DNA of 64,000 bases from an uncultured Poribacteria bacterium (GCA_958296125.1 OY282444.1:2823623-2887622); one strand, 5' to 3'; shown: positions 55,970 to 63,694, counted from the stretch's first letter. Translations and numbers: made by a program. Notes: generated by a model from the sequence alone, not told the origin.

Positions 55970-56027
55970 GGATTGATTGCGCTGTAATGTGACAATGCCC
56001 TATGTATTTGCGTTGCGAGATGTATTT

Positions 56028-56071
56028 AGCGGTATCACGCCTTTTTTCACGGGTATGATACCGCTTCTTTT
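56028..56071 (+). terminator. AGCGGTATCA/TGATACCGCT terminator, copy 2
   Basis: The ten-base stem is intact and TCTTTTA follows. It ends the PD40 protein A transcript. Confidence 0.75.
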
Positions 56072-56210
56072 ATGCTTGCATTGACGGTCCCTTTCTTGCT
56101 GAGCTAAAAACCCCAATATCGCTCTATATAACCGTTCTCATCGCTGCGCTGCTTTTTAGTCTCTCCCCGTTAAAAACTTAATACTGATTTTGGGGTATTA
56201 TTGTTTGCTT

Positions 56211-56226
56211 TGGCATGGTAATTGCC
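56211..56226 (+). promoter_or_regulatory. Sigma54 promoter of acidic protein B
   Basis: TGGCATGGTAATTGCC equals the copy at 53971 except for the last base (C instead of T). The spacing is intact. No enhancer palindrome is found within 300 bases upstream. Confidence 0.7.
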
Positions 56227-56291
56227 CAATAGAATTGCACAAGCATCAGTCTTATGCTTGAGATATTAAACCGGGAAAGGATGTGATACAA

Positions 56292-56954
56292 ATGAAAATG
56301 GTTGTTGGTGCTGGAATGATTGCTGTCCTGATAGTATGCGGTGCATACTTTGGTGGTCATTGGTATTATGGAGATGACCCAATTCCCTTAATTGTTGACA
56401 GTCAACCCCCTAGGGTCTCTGTTGGAACTTCAACGGTGGATAATTCCGAGGTTGATGAACCAATCACCTCCGGTATTTTTGCTGACGAATCAGATGACGA
56501 TGTCGTTGAGTCTTCTGACGCACTGGAACACTCTCATGGGGAGTCCACTCGTTCTCATGATACCCAAGCGGTCGAGGAACCTTCCTCGGAAGCGTGGGAC
56601 TGGGATGAAGAACTCCGTGAAGAGGTCCCTGAAGAGTTTCCTGGAAACCGTTCGGATGAAGAACTCCGCGCAAGGTTTTTAGAAAGCGTAGCAAGTGGGA
56701 AGTTTTCCCGTAAGCTGCGCGAATATTTTGAAGCGCAACATGGCACAGGCCCTGAAGTTGATGCGCTGGTTCGCTACTACGACAAACTTTTCACGGGTCA
56801 AGCAATGTTGTCAGATGATATAGAAATGGCGAAGGCCGAAGAGGCACTTGGTACTGCATCTCATGACGCGGGATATATTGACAGGCTGACAGCACGCCTT
56901 GAGGAATACGGTGATGAACCGGTCGGACATACACTAACTGTTACTTCACACTAA
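56292..56954 (+). CDS. Acidic membrane-anchored protein of unknown function, copy B
   Basis: The roughly 220-residue protein is a paralogue of the one at 54052, with the same anchor and acidic His-containing region. It lacks the four-residue EESR duplication of copy A, and the last about 60 residues differ (SDDIEMAKAEEALGTASHDAGYIDRLTARLEEYG). The DNA is almost identical through the first 450 bases, so the duplication is recent. Expression should be sigma54-dependent as for copy A. Confidence 0.75.
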   Translation: MKMVVGAGMIAVLIVCGAYFGGHWYYGDDPIPLIVDSQPPRVSVGTSTVDNSEVDEPITSGIFADESDDDVVESSDALEHSHGESTRSHDTQAVEEPSSEAWDWDEELREEVPEEFPGNRSDEELRARFLESVASGKFSRKLREYFEAQHGTGPEVDALVRYYDKLFTGQAMLSDDIEMAKAEEALGTASHDAGYIDRLTARLEEYGDEPVGHTLTVTSH

Positions 56955-57074
56955 CTGTTACTTCATTGGACCGTTTGGAAGTGCGATGATCCAGGCACAG
57001 CGATTGGTCAACTATAGATTGGTTTGTTGATGACGATGTGCCATCAACGGGGGCCGTCTTAAATCTATACAACT

Positions 57075-57117
57075 AGCGGTATCACATCCTTTTTCACAGG
57101 TATGATACCGCTTCTTT
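57075..57117 (+). terminator. AGCGGTATCA/TGATACCGCT terminator, copy 3
   Basis: The stem is intact. The T-rich tail CTTCTTT runs directly into the ATCAAGAGAAGCC fragment of the regulator gene, marking a duplication junction. Confidence 0.75.
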
Positions 57118-57142
57118 ATCAAGAGAAGCCGATTCAGGTAAG

Positions 57143-57160
57143 TTCGCAGAAAGCTGCGAA
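57143..57160. promoter_or_regulatory. Candidate enhancer site B1
   Basis: A perfect TTCGCAG-AAAG-CTGCGAA palindrome, identical to site A1. Confidence 0.6.
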
Positions 57161-57174
57161 ATCGGGGGATTAGC

Positions 57175-57192
57175 ATCGCAGAAAGCTGCGAA
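57175..57192. promoter_or_regulatory. Candidate enhancer site B2
   Basis: ATCGCAG-AAAG-CTGCGAA, one base from the perfect palindrome. Its centre is 32 bases (about three helical turns) from B1. Confidence 0.6.
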
Positions 57193-57266
57193 CCTGCTGG
57201 AACGCAGTGTCTACAGGGCTTCCAGCGATTATTTTTCGCCTTTAAGCCAATATTGCGCCAAATCTG

Positions 57267-57284
57267 AACGCAGAAAGCTGCGAA
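57267..57284. promoter_or_regulatory. Candidate enhancer site B3
   Basis: AACGCAG-AAAG-CTGCGAA, identical to site A2. Confidence 0.55.
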
Positions 57285-57453
57285 GTTACAGGGTAGGCAA
57301 GTGAAAAATGATGGGGCATGGGGTTAGAGTCCACCCAAATTAAGAATAAATAGGAGTTACGCCCTTGAGTTTGTAATCGGGCACATTTTCAGAAATTAGC
57401 GTGTGACCCAAATGGGTGATATGCCCTTGGTACTTAAAAAAAGGAGGACCGCC

Positions 57454-58185
57454 ATGCATTGGACAAAACGTTTCTTGATTGTTAGTTTGATTGTTTGCTT
57501 TGCTTCACTTGTCTACAGTGTTGTATCATTCTATCGGTTACGCCGACTCCCTGAACCAGTGGTGATTGTCGAACCTGACATCCCATTGCGCCGAAATCCG
57601 CGCGTTTTGAAACCCGCTAAGATACCTGAGACTGAGAAATCGTCAGAGAGTGATTCAGAGCCTTCTAACGGCGAGATCGCCTTGACAGAGGATGAATGGG
57701 AAGAGGATTCGGAGGACTTCGATGCTTTGTTAACAGATGCGTTTACATCTACCCCCGAACCGCTTGTAGATGCAGAGGAGACAACTAGCAAGTATCCACC
57801 AGTGCCGGCTGACTATCCATTTACACCAATTTGGCTACGCTCTGAAGCAGAACGGGCCCATATACCACCGGAGCGCCTTGAATTACAGGAAATATTAGGT
57901 ATGGTTATGGTAAAGCTATGGAGCGAGGGCGACCATGATTTTACCGGCGGTGTTATTACGAATGGAATATTCTACCCGCTCTACCCCGATGTCGCCTATG
58001 TCGAATGGGATCAGTCCGAAAGACCGGATGGCACAATATCCTGGTATGTTGGTCATCTTCTAACGGGTGATAATGATAGTGATGCGATTATAGACCAACT
58101 CGAGAATGGGGAAACCCCAGCAGGAATCAGAATTGTCGACTATAAATCGGCGGGGATAGATCCATACCAATTCTTATCAAATTGA
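57454..58185 (+). CDS. Membrane-anchored protein with a C-terminal domain shared by three neighbours
   Basis: The roughly 243-residue protein has an N-terminal membrane helix (FLIVSLIVCFASLVYSVVSFY), an acidic linker, and a C-terminal domain from about 125 (YPPVPADYPFTPIWLRSE, then MVKLWSEGDHDFTGGVITNGIFYPLYPDVAYVEWDQ). This domain is almost the same in the next gene and diverged in the third. I do not recognise it. ATG 57454 follows an AAAGGAGG site. Three consecutive genes overlap or nearly so, forming an operon behind enhancer module B. Confidence 0.7.
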   Translation: MHWTKRFLIVSLIVCFASLVYSVVSFYRLRRLPEPVVIVEPDIPLRRNPRVLKPAKIPETEKSSESDSEPSNGEIALTEDEWEEDSEDFDALLTDAFTSTPEPLVDAEETTSKYPPVPADYPFTPIWLRSEAERAHIPPERLELQEILGMVMVKLWSEGDHDFTGGVITNGIFYPLYPDVAYVEWDQSERPDGTISWYVGHLLTGDNDSDAIIDQLENGETPAGIRIVDYKSAGIDPYQFLSN

Positions 58186-58199
58186 AAGAGGGAATACAC

Positions 58200-58709
58200 A
58201 TGAAATCTCATCAGTGGGTTCTTATCGTCTACATGGTGCCTTTCGTTTTGTCCGTGATATGTGGATGTACTATATTGGGGTCGGAAACAGATCGGTCTGT
58301 TACTGGCTTTGAGTATCCCGAAGTGCCCGAGGACTATCCACGTAGGGTCCATTGGCAGCGATCCGAAGACGAGCGAGTAAAGATAGCACCCGAGGATGTT
58401 GGAAGAATGGAGTTGTTAAGTATGGTTATGGTAAAGCTATGGAGCGAGGGCGACCATGATTTTGCCGGCGGCGTTATTACGAATGGAATATTCTACCCGC
58501 TCTACCCCGATGTCGCCTATGTCACATGGGATCATTCCGAAAAACTGGATGGCACAATATCCTGGTATGTTGGTCATCTTCTAACCACGAGTAATAATGA
58601 TAGTGATGCGATTATAGACCAACTCGAGAATGGGGAAACCCCGGAAGGAATCAGAATTGTCGACTATAAATCGGCGGGGATAGACCCGTACGAATTCTTA
58701 TCAAAATGA
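58200..58709 (+). CDS. Predicted lipoprotein, paralogue 2 of the shared domain
   Basis: The roughly 169-residue protein has a lipoprotein-like signal ending CGC (VLSVICGC) and then the shared domain with VPEDYPRRVHWQRSED and MVMVKLWSEGDHDFAGGVITNG. From the LSMVMVKLW core to the C-terminus it is nearly identical to paralogue 1, which shows recent duplication or gene conversion. ATG 58200 follows AGAGGG. The function is unknown. Confidence 0.7.
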   Translation: MKSHQWVLIVYMVPFVLSVICGCTILGSETDRSVTGFEYPEVPEDYPRRVHWQRSEDERVKIAPEDVGRMELLSMVMVKLWSEGDHDFAGGVITNGIFYPLYPDVAYVTWDHSEKLDGTISWYVGHLLTTSNNDSDAIIDQLENGETPEGIRIVDYKSAGIDPYEFLSK

Positions 58710-58723
58710 GAAGGATGAAAGAC

Positions 58724-59242
58724 ATGAAATATCTCCAAGGCGTTCTTATTGTCTGCATGGTAACCGCCGTTTTGGCCGTGATGTGGGGCTGCGCGACATT
58801 GGGGCAGGATGAAATTGAGTTGCGTATGGAAGGCGAACCGGGCGAGTATCCCGAAGTACCCGATGACTATCCATTCCCAGTGGCTTGGTTGCTGTCTGAG
58901 GAAGAAAAATTGCAGATACCCAAGTCTATTTTTGAAAATATGGTATTACTGGATCGGGCACAGATTAAACTATGGAAGAGTGGCGACCATAATTTTGTTG
59001 GTGCCTATCTTGGACCTAGGATATTCTTTCCTAAATATCCAGGGGTCGCCTATGTATACTGGAACGAGCATGAAAAACCGGACGGTACGATATATCGGTC
59101 TGCTCATCGCGTCGTGACCTCTGGTGAGACTGATGGCAATACAATTATGAACCAACTCAATAATGGAGAAATTCCAGACGGGATAAAAATCGTTGATGTT
59201 AAGGATGTGGGTATAGACATAAATGAATTCTTATCGAAATAA
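58724..59242 (+). CDS. Predicted lipoprotein, paralogue 3 of the shared domain
   Basis: The roughly 172-residue protein has a lipoprotein-like signal (VLIVCMVTAVLAVMWGC) and a diverged copy of the same domain: YPEVPDDYPFPVAWLLSEEE, AQIKLWKSGDHNFVGAYLGPRIFFPKYPGVAYVYWNEHEK. Conserved features across the three are the KLW-x-x-GDHxF segment, a YPxVAYVxW strand and an ending SAGIDPYEFLSK or similar. ATG 58724 fits the GAAGGA site; ATG 58706 is an alternative. The function is unknown. Confidence 0.68.
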   Translation: MKYLQGVLIVCMVTAVLAVMWGCATLGQDEIELRMEGEPGEYPEVPDDYPFPVAWLLSEEEKLQIPKSIFENMVLLDRAQIKLWKSGDHNFVGAYLGPRIFFPKYPGVAYVYWNEHEKPDGTIYRSAHRVVTSGETDGNTIMNQLNNGEIPDGIKIVDVKDVGIDINEFLSK

Positions 59243-59248
59243 TATAAC

Positions 59249-59353
59249 CTAAGTTGCTAGTGGATTTGTCAATCCACCGCGAGCGGTGATTGATTTAATT
59301 TAGGTGCATTCTTCCGATTTGCAGTGTTTCCCACTACTAGCAACTTGCGTTAA
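59249..59353. repeat. MITE-like inverted-repeat element
   Basis: The ends AAGTTGCTAGTGG and CCACTACTAGCAACTT are imperfect inverted repeats around about 75 bases that contain smaller hairpins (GTGGATT/AATCCAC, ACCGC/GCGGT). No coding potential is seen. The end sequence recurs near 7940-7975. Confidence 0.55.
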
Positions 59354-59478
59354 TATGGGAGTTACAATGTCAACAGAACCTAATGGTAGATTAAGAGCCT
59401 GTTTTAAAATTAGGTGAAACGGTCATCTTTTAGAGATTAATTTGGATCTTTCAAATAGGTTTTAAAGGAGGCATAACC

Positions 59479-60447
59479 TTGCGGATATTGTTTTTCGTAG
59501 TGAGTCTTTGGTTGACCACGAGTCCCCTTCAAGGCAAAATTGTATTTTATTCTAAGCGAGATGGAAACGCCCAGCTCTACACAATGAACTCAGATGGTAG
59601 TCAACAAACCCGGCTCACGTTCAATGGAGATGGTGATGCTTGGTCTACCTGGTCTCCCAACGGTCAACAGATTGCGTTCGATAGCAATCGGGATGGAAAC
59701 TGGGAAGTCTATATGATGGATGCCGATGGAAGCAACCAACAGAGACTGACCCGTCACCTTGCTTTGGATGCATACCCCCACTGGCACCCTGACGGAACAC
59801 GGATTGCGTTTCGTAGCGGCCGAGATGGTAACGATATTACTAGCATTTATACAATGGACCTCGATGGTAATAACCTCCGGTTGGTGACGCAGGCGGAATT
59901 TATCGCAAAGGTGAGATGGTCGCCCGACGGGGAACGGATTGCCTTTGAAGGCGTTCTAGGCGGCAGCCGGGAGGTCTTCGTTATTGATGCAGATGGCACG
60001 AACCGATGGCAAGTGTCAAAAACCCTCCCTCGATCGACCATGCGTCTGGGCGATTGGTCTCCGGATGGGAAAAAGGTTCTGTATACGGTAATCACGAAAC
60101 CGCTTGCTGATGGTGTCGCGTATCAGTATTCGATGGTCATCGCCACCCTTCATCGGGCGAATCGGTCAGTGATTAAGTTTGAACCGGTGATTCTGCCTCC
60201 CGGTCCCCTATTGGCTGCCGATGGTCACGGGTGGGGGGCAGGCGGAAAATCTATCATTATAGCGGGTAAAATTGGGAATTGGGATATTTACCGTTTTTGG
60301 CTCGCTGACCGTCAACTTATCCAGTTGACGGATAGCCCTGCCACCGATTTCGCGCCTCATGAGTGGAATCCCCGCTTGTCTGTCAGACCTCAGCAGTTAC
60401 TCCCGTCGTTCTGGGGTGGGGTTAAATCTAACCGCTTACGGCCCTGA
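59479..60447 (+). CDS. Exported PD40/TolB-like propeller protein, copy B
   Basis: The 322-residue protein is a paralogue of the one at 55001. The N-terminal about 15 residues differ (LRILFFVVSLWLTTSPLQG), and blade 3 differs around AFRSGRDGNDITSIYTMDLDG. Most of the rest is nearly identical, including the C-terminal NPRLSVRPQQLLPSFWGG. The start is TTG 59479 with an AAAGGAGG site seven bases upstream. In contrast to copy A there is no sigma54-like sequence just upstream. Confidence 0.75.
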   Translation: MRILFFVVSLWLTTSPLQGKIVFYSKRDGNAQLYTMNSDGSQQTRLTFNGDGDAWSTWSPNGQQIAFDSNRDGNWEVYMMDADGSNQQRLTRHLALDAYPHWHPDGTRIAFRSGRDGNDITSIYTMDLDGNNLRLVTQAEFIAKVRWSPDGERIAFEGVLGGSREVFVIDADGTNRWQVSKTLPRSTMRLGDWSPDGKKVLYTVITKPLADGVAYQYSMVIATLHRANRSVIKFEPVILPPGPLLAADGHGWGAGGKSIIIAGKIGNWDIYRFWLADRQLIQLTDSPATDFAPHEWNPRLSVRPQQLLPSFWGGVKSNRLRP

Positions 60448-60505
60448 GGATTGGTTGCGCTGTAATGTGACAATGCCTTACGTATTTGCGTTGCGAGATG
60501 TATTT

Positions 60506-60549
60506 AGCGGTATCACACCCTTTTTCACGGGTATGATACCGCTTCTTTT
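60506..60549 (+). terminator. AGCGGTATCA/TGATACCGCT terminator, copy 4
   Basis: The stem and the TCTTTTA tail are intact. It ends the PD40 protein B transcript. Confidence 0.75.
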
Positions 60550-60620
60550 ATGCTTGTATTGACGGTCCCTTTCTTGCAGAGCTAAAAACTACAACATCAA
60601 GAGAAGCCGATTCAGGTAAG

Positions 60621-60638
60621 TTCGCAGAAAGCTGCGAA
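60621..60638. promoter_or_regulatory. Candidate enhancer site C1
   Basis: A perfect TTCGCAG-AAAG-CTGCGAA palindrome, as in A1 and B1, about 330 bases upstream of the sigma54 promoter. Confidence 0.6.
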
Positions 60639-60652
60639 ATCGGGGGATTAGC

Positions 60653-60670
60653 ATCGCAGAAAGCTGCGAA
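60653..60670. promoter_or_regulatory. Candidate enhancer site C2
   Basis: ATCGCAG-AAAG-CTGCGAA, as in B2, again with a 32-base centre-to-centre distance to C1. Confidence 0.6.
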
Positions 60671-60744
60671 CCTGCTGGAACGCAGTGTCTACAGGGCTTC
60701 CAGCGATTATTTTTCGCCTTTAAGCCAATATTGCGCCAAATCTG

Positions 60745-60762
60745 AACGCAGAAAGCTGCGAA
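60745..60762. promoter_or_regulatory. Candidate enhancer site C3
   Basis: AACGCAG-AAAG-CTGCGAA, as in A2 and B3, about 208 bases upstream of the promoter. Confidence 0.55.
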
Positions 60763-60969
60763 GTTACAGGACATGCACGTGAAAAATGATGGGGCATGTG
60801 GTTAGCATCCACTCAAATTAAGAATAAATAGGAGTTACGCCCTTGAGTTTGTAATCGGGCACATTTACCGTCCTATATAACCGTTCCTCATCGCTGCGCT
60901 GGCTTTTTAGTCTCTCCCCGTTAAAAACCTTATTCATACCGATTAATTTTGGGGCATTATCTTTTTCTT

Positions 60970-60985
60970 TGGCATGATAATTGCT
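60970..60985 (+). promoter_or_regulatory. Sigma54 promoter of the zinc-ribbon protein gene
   Basis: TGGCATGATAATTGCT keeps the GG and GC elements at the correct spacing. Its flanks differ from the other copies while the core is retained, which argues for selection on the promoter. Confidence 0.75.
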
Positions 60986-61227
60986 TATAAATATAGGCAT
61001 TCACAAGCGTCACCTTATTCACCAATGGTGCTAGTTTGCAACTGTTGATACGCTCTCCGGTCAGAAACCTAGAGCGAAACGTGACAACGATTTGTTCATG
61101 GGTTCATGTCAACTTTTGAACGATCCTGTCTGTTAAACTGTACTAACAGACTCCTGAGATTGCTCCGTTGTGGCTCCGGCATGACTCATGTGAGTCGTGA
61201 AATCTCAAAAGCAGAAGGAGATTAAAG

Positions 61228-61434
61228 ATGTATATACATGCAAGAAAGGAACCCCAAGTGAAACCAGCATCTCCATCAAAAGTAACTAAAGCAATCCACG
61301 TAATCAAAAATCAGTGCTGCGGAAAGTGTGGTGTACAAGCGAAGGGCTTTGTTTACCACAAAGCGCATCCAATCTACTATTGCCGCAAATGTTTACGCGA
61401 TGAAATTGACGCTCGTGGACAACTCTTCGCATAA
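61228..61434 (+). CDS. Zinc-ribbon-like small protein
   Basis: The 68-residue basic protein has two pairs of cysteines, CGKC near 31-34 and CRKC near 54-57, 20 residues apart and separated by a short beta-rich part (GFVYHKAHPIYY), as in a zinc ribbon. It has no signal peptide, so it should be cytoplasmic, unlike the other products of this cluster. An AGAAGGAG site precedes the ATG. It is the only gene after sigma54 promoter C. It may be a nucleic-acid-binding or adaptor protein; this is inference. Confidence 0.65.
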   Translation: MYIHARKEPQVKPASPSKVTKAIHVIKNQCCGKCGVQAKGFVYHKAHPIYYCRKCLRDEIDARGQLFA

Positions 61435-61765
61435 TAGCGACTTGCGTTACAATAAGTGACATACTCCCCAGCATACCTGGTCTCGGCACGGACAAACGGA
61501 CAACTACAGGGGTGAACGCTCACCCCTGATACTTTGTCCAGATATGGCTTGCACCCACAACTCTAAGCGGGAGTATGGAAGGGGCTTGATCAGATTCCGA
61601 TTGTATTGTCCCCTACGTTGCTAGTTATGTGTGGCGCGATAAGATTGAACCCTATCCCCGTAGGTCGGGCATCCTCGATAAATCGGGATTCTCGGAACGG
61701 AACCGACCTTATCGGGGCGGGGCGACACCTGATTTCATCGCGACAAACTTCCGTAAGGAGAAATC
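61435..61765. other. Gap with hairpin elements
   Basis: This 331-base region contains a perfect nine-base stem at 61507-61528 (CAGGGGTGA-ACGC-TCACCCCTG), inside a wider GGACAA/TTGTCC pairing. It also contains an imperfect inverted repeat (about 61658-61720, CCCCGTAGGTCGG and its near complement). These look like dispersed hairpin repeats. No gene is convincing. Confidence 0.5.
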
Positions 61766-62446
61766 ATGAAATATCCAATCATTTTCACGACCGTCGGGCT
61801 ATTCCTGTTAAGCTCAATCGCCTCACCGCAAGATGAGAGCGAATCCGAGTCAACAAAAGCGCGCTGGAATGAGCGTTATGATCGTGACATGTATATCTAC
61901 GGCAAAGAACCTGCTGCCTTCCTCAAGCAGAAAATTGGCGGGCTAAAGAAGGGGAAGGCGCTCGTCTTGGCGATGGGGGAGGGACGCAGTGCGGTTTATC
62001 TTGCCCAAAACGGCTTTGATGTCACAGGTGTAGACATTTCCGAGGTCGCTATCGAAAAATGTAACAAGCTGGCGAAAGAAAGAAACACAACGGTCAATGC
62101 TGTTGTCGCTGATCTGACTGACTATGACATGGGCGAAGCGCAGTTTGACCTAATCACAAAATTCTACTACTACGAGCCATCAATCTTCCCACAGGTCATT
62201 GATGCACTCAAACCGGGCGGCATCTTTATCCTCGAGCAGTTCTCAATTGACCACCTTAAGTACAGGGAAACCAGCCGCTTTGGTCCGAGAAATCCTGACT
62301 ATCTCATAAAGCCCAACGAACTTTTGGAACACTTCAAGTCGTTACGGATACTCTACTATGAAGACACCGTCGTGGAGCTGGATGAAGGGATGCACAAAGG
62401 AACGGCGGCAGTCGTTCGACTCATCGCACAGAAAGTTGATAAGTGA
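61766..62446 (+). CDS. Class I SAM-dependent methyltransferase-like protein with a signal peptide
   Basis: The 226-residue protein has a cleavable-looking signal (MKYPIIFTTVGLFLLSSIASPQ). A methyltransferase fold follows: motif I ALVLAMGEGRSAVYLAQNG, the acidic motif II end VTGVDIS, VVADLTDYDM, and the post-motif FDLITKFYYYE. The sequence resembles the TehB/thiopurine-type branch. An exported SAM enzyme is odd because SAM is cytoplasmic; either the leader is not cleaved or the real start is downstream, although no internal Met with a ribosome-binding site is seen before the fold. GTAAGGAG precedes the ATG. Confidence 0.7.
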   Translation: MKYPIIFTTVGLFLLSSIASPQDESESESTKARWNERYDRDMYIYGKEPAAFLKQKIGGLKKGKALVLAMGEGRSAVYLAQNGFDVTGVDISEVAIEKCNKLAKERNTTVNAVVADLTDYDMGEAQFDLITKFYYYEPSIFPQVIDALKPGGIFILEQFSIDHLKYRETSRFGPRNPDYLIKPNELLEHFKSLRILYYEDTVVELDEGMHKGTAAVVRLIAQKVDK

Positions 62447-62638
62447 GTGCTGTCTAACCACAGGTGATATGCTTTATTTAACCTTATCATAAATTCAATC
62501 TTCAAGCTGAGTTCAGGAAGAAAACATGAAATGGTTCAGTCTTATGAACCCATGATTTTCACGTTTCACGCGTTTTGCACTTTCTTTTTACATGATCCAA
62601 AATCAAAAGTTTGCACAAATAGGATCGGAGGAAATTGG

Positions 62639-63694
62639 ATGACAGCTAACAATAAAGTACGAGTTGCGGTTGTTGGTATGGGCATCGGCAGACCCAATGG
62701 ACGCGCATTGTCAGCGAACCCGCGTGGACAGGTCGTTGCGCTCTGTGATCTGTTAGAAGAGCGTATGCAGGAATTTGCAAAGGAGTTGCCGGAAGAAGTT
62801 AAATTTTACACCAACTACAAGCAGATGTGCAAAGACCCGGAAATCGATGCTGTCTTTGTAGGGACACCGAATCAGTGGCATGTGCCTGTTGCGTTGGAGG
62901 CTGTGCGAAATGGGAAGCATGTGCTGGTGACCAAGCCGCTCGCTGACTCAGAAGCGGCAGCGAAGGAACTGGTTGCTGAAGCGGAGGCGGCAGGTATCGT
63001 AAACATGATGTCTCTTTCCACCCGCTTTGGGCCCGATTGTCAATATCTTGGAAATCTCCAACAGGAGGGATATTTTGGTGAACTCTACTACGCCAGAGCC
63101 CGCAGCGTCCGAAGAAACGGGATTCCAACTTGGAGCTTGGGGTTCATTCAGAAGGGCGGTGGTGCCTTTCGGGATATGGGCGTACATGTTCTCGACGCTG
63201 TGTGGTGGGTGCTGGGTATGCCAAAACCCGTTGGCGTGTTAGGCGCTGCCGGAGCGAAGTTTGGTCCCTACGGATTGGGCTATTCGACCGGCACCCCTCC
63301 ACCTAAATCGTTCTACGAGCAGTACGCATCGGACGATTATGGAGGCGGTTTCATTCGCTTTGAGGACGGCACCGGTCTACAGGTTGAGAGTTTTTGGGCA
63401 TCACACCAACCGGGTGAGTTTCAAATGGAGTTGTTTGGCACGGAAGCGGGTGCTAGACTCAGTCCACTCACGCTCTACCGCATGGAAAACGGCGCAGCCC
63501 ACGACATTAACGTTGAGCCTCCCCAAGGGCTCCAATCTTGGGATAACATCGCCGCGCATTTTATCGACAGTATCTTAGATGGTAAACCGTGTGCAGCCCC
63601 ACTCCGCCACGGGCTTATCGTGCAACAGATGATGGAAGCCCTACTCCTGAGCGCGCACACAGGGAAGGAAGTGCGGATTGAGGTTGATGAGTAA
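62639..63694 (+). CDS. Gfo/Idh/MocA family oxidoreductase
   Basis: The roughly 351-residue protein has the N-terminal Rossmann fold (VRVAVVGMGIGRPNGRAL, ALCDLLEERM), the family's Lys-Pro motif as VTKPLADSEAAAKELV (usual Glu replaced by Thr), and a substrate-side domain with GGGAFRDMGVHVLDAVWW (the conserved GGG..D.G.H..D). The frame opens at 62531, but ATG 62639 has a CGGAGGA site six bases upstream. The substrate is unknown. It is the second Gfo/Idh gene of the window and is not closely similar to the first. Confidence 0.82.
   Translation: MTANNKVRVAVVGMGIGRPNGRALSANPRGQVVALCDLLEERMQEFAKELPEEVKFYTNYKQMCKDPEIDAVFVGTPNQWHVPVALEAVRNGKHVLVTKPLADSEAAAKELVAEAEAAGIVNMMSLSTRFGPDCQYLGNLQQEGYFGELYYARARSVRRNGIPTWSLGFIQKGGGAFRDMGVHVLDAVWWVLGMPKPVGVLGAAGAKFGPYGLGYSTGTPPPKSFYEQYASDDYGGGFIRFEDGTGLQVESFWASHQPGEFQMELFGTEAGARLSPLTLYRMENGAAHDINVEPPQGLQSWDNIAAHFIDSILDGKPCAAPLRHGLIVQQMMEALLLSAHTGKEVRIEVDE

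Larger units (their letters stand above)
55970..56291. other. Terminator copy 2 and 3'-half enhancer-promoter module
   Basis: This 322-base gap holds the terminator at 56028-56071. From about 56116 it matches the second half of module A (CTATATAACCGTTC onward), ending in the sigma54 promoter at 56211-56226. The upstream enhancer palindromes are missing from this copy. Confidence 0.65.
57118..57388 (+). promoter_or_regulatory. Enhancer module B (5' half), with three palindromes
   Basis: It begins with the regulator's last eight codons and has palindromes at 57143-57160, 57175-57192 and 57267-57284. The middle one, with its AATCGGGGGATTAGC linker, is absent from module A. The module is cut before its promoter. 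Confidence 0.65.
56955..57453. other. Terminator copy 3 and 5'-half enhancer module B
   Basis: This 499-base gap holds the terminator at 57075-57117. Its tail fuses directly to the duplicated regulator 3' end at 57118-57141. Three palindromes follow at 57143, 57175 and 57267, with the GCTGGAA hairpin. Similarity to module A stops near 57388, before the sigma54 promoter. I find no -24/-12 promoter for the gene at 57454. Confidence 0.65.
60448..61227. other. Terminator copy 4, complete enhancer-promoter module C and long leader
   Basis: This 780-base region has a terminator at 60506-60549, then module C with the regulator's last codons at 60596-60619, three palindromes, the GCTGGAA hairpin and a sigma54 promoter at 60970-60985. 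After it lies a leader of about 230 bases with a hairpin TCTGTTA/TAACAGA at about 61128-61151 and a small ACTCA/TGAGT palindrome near 61185. No other gene is convincing. Confidence 0.65.
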
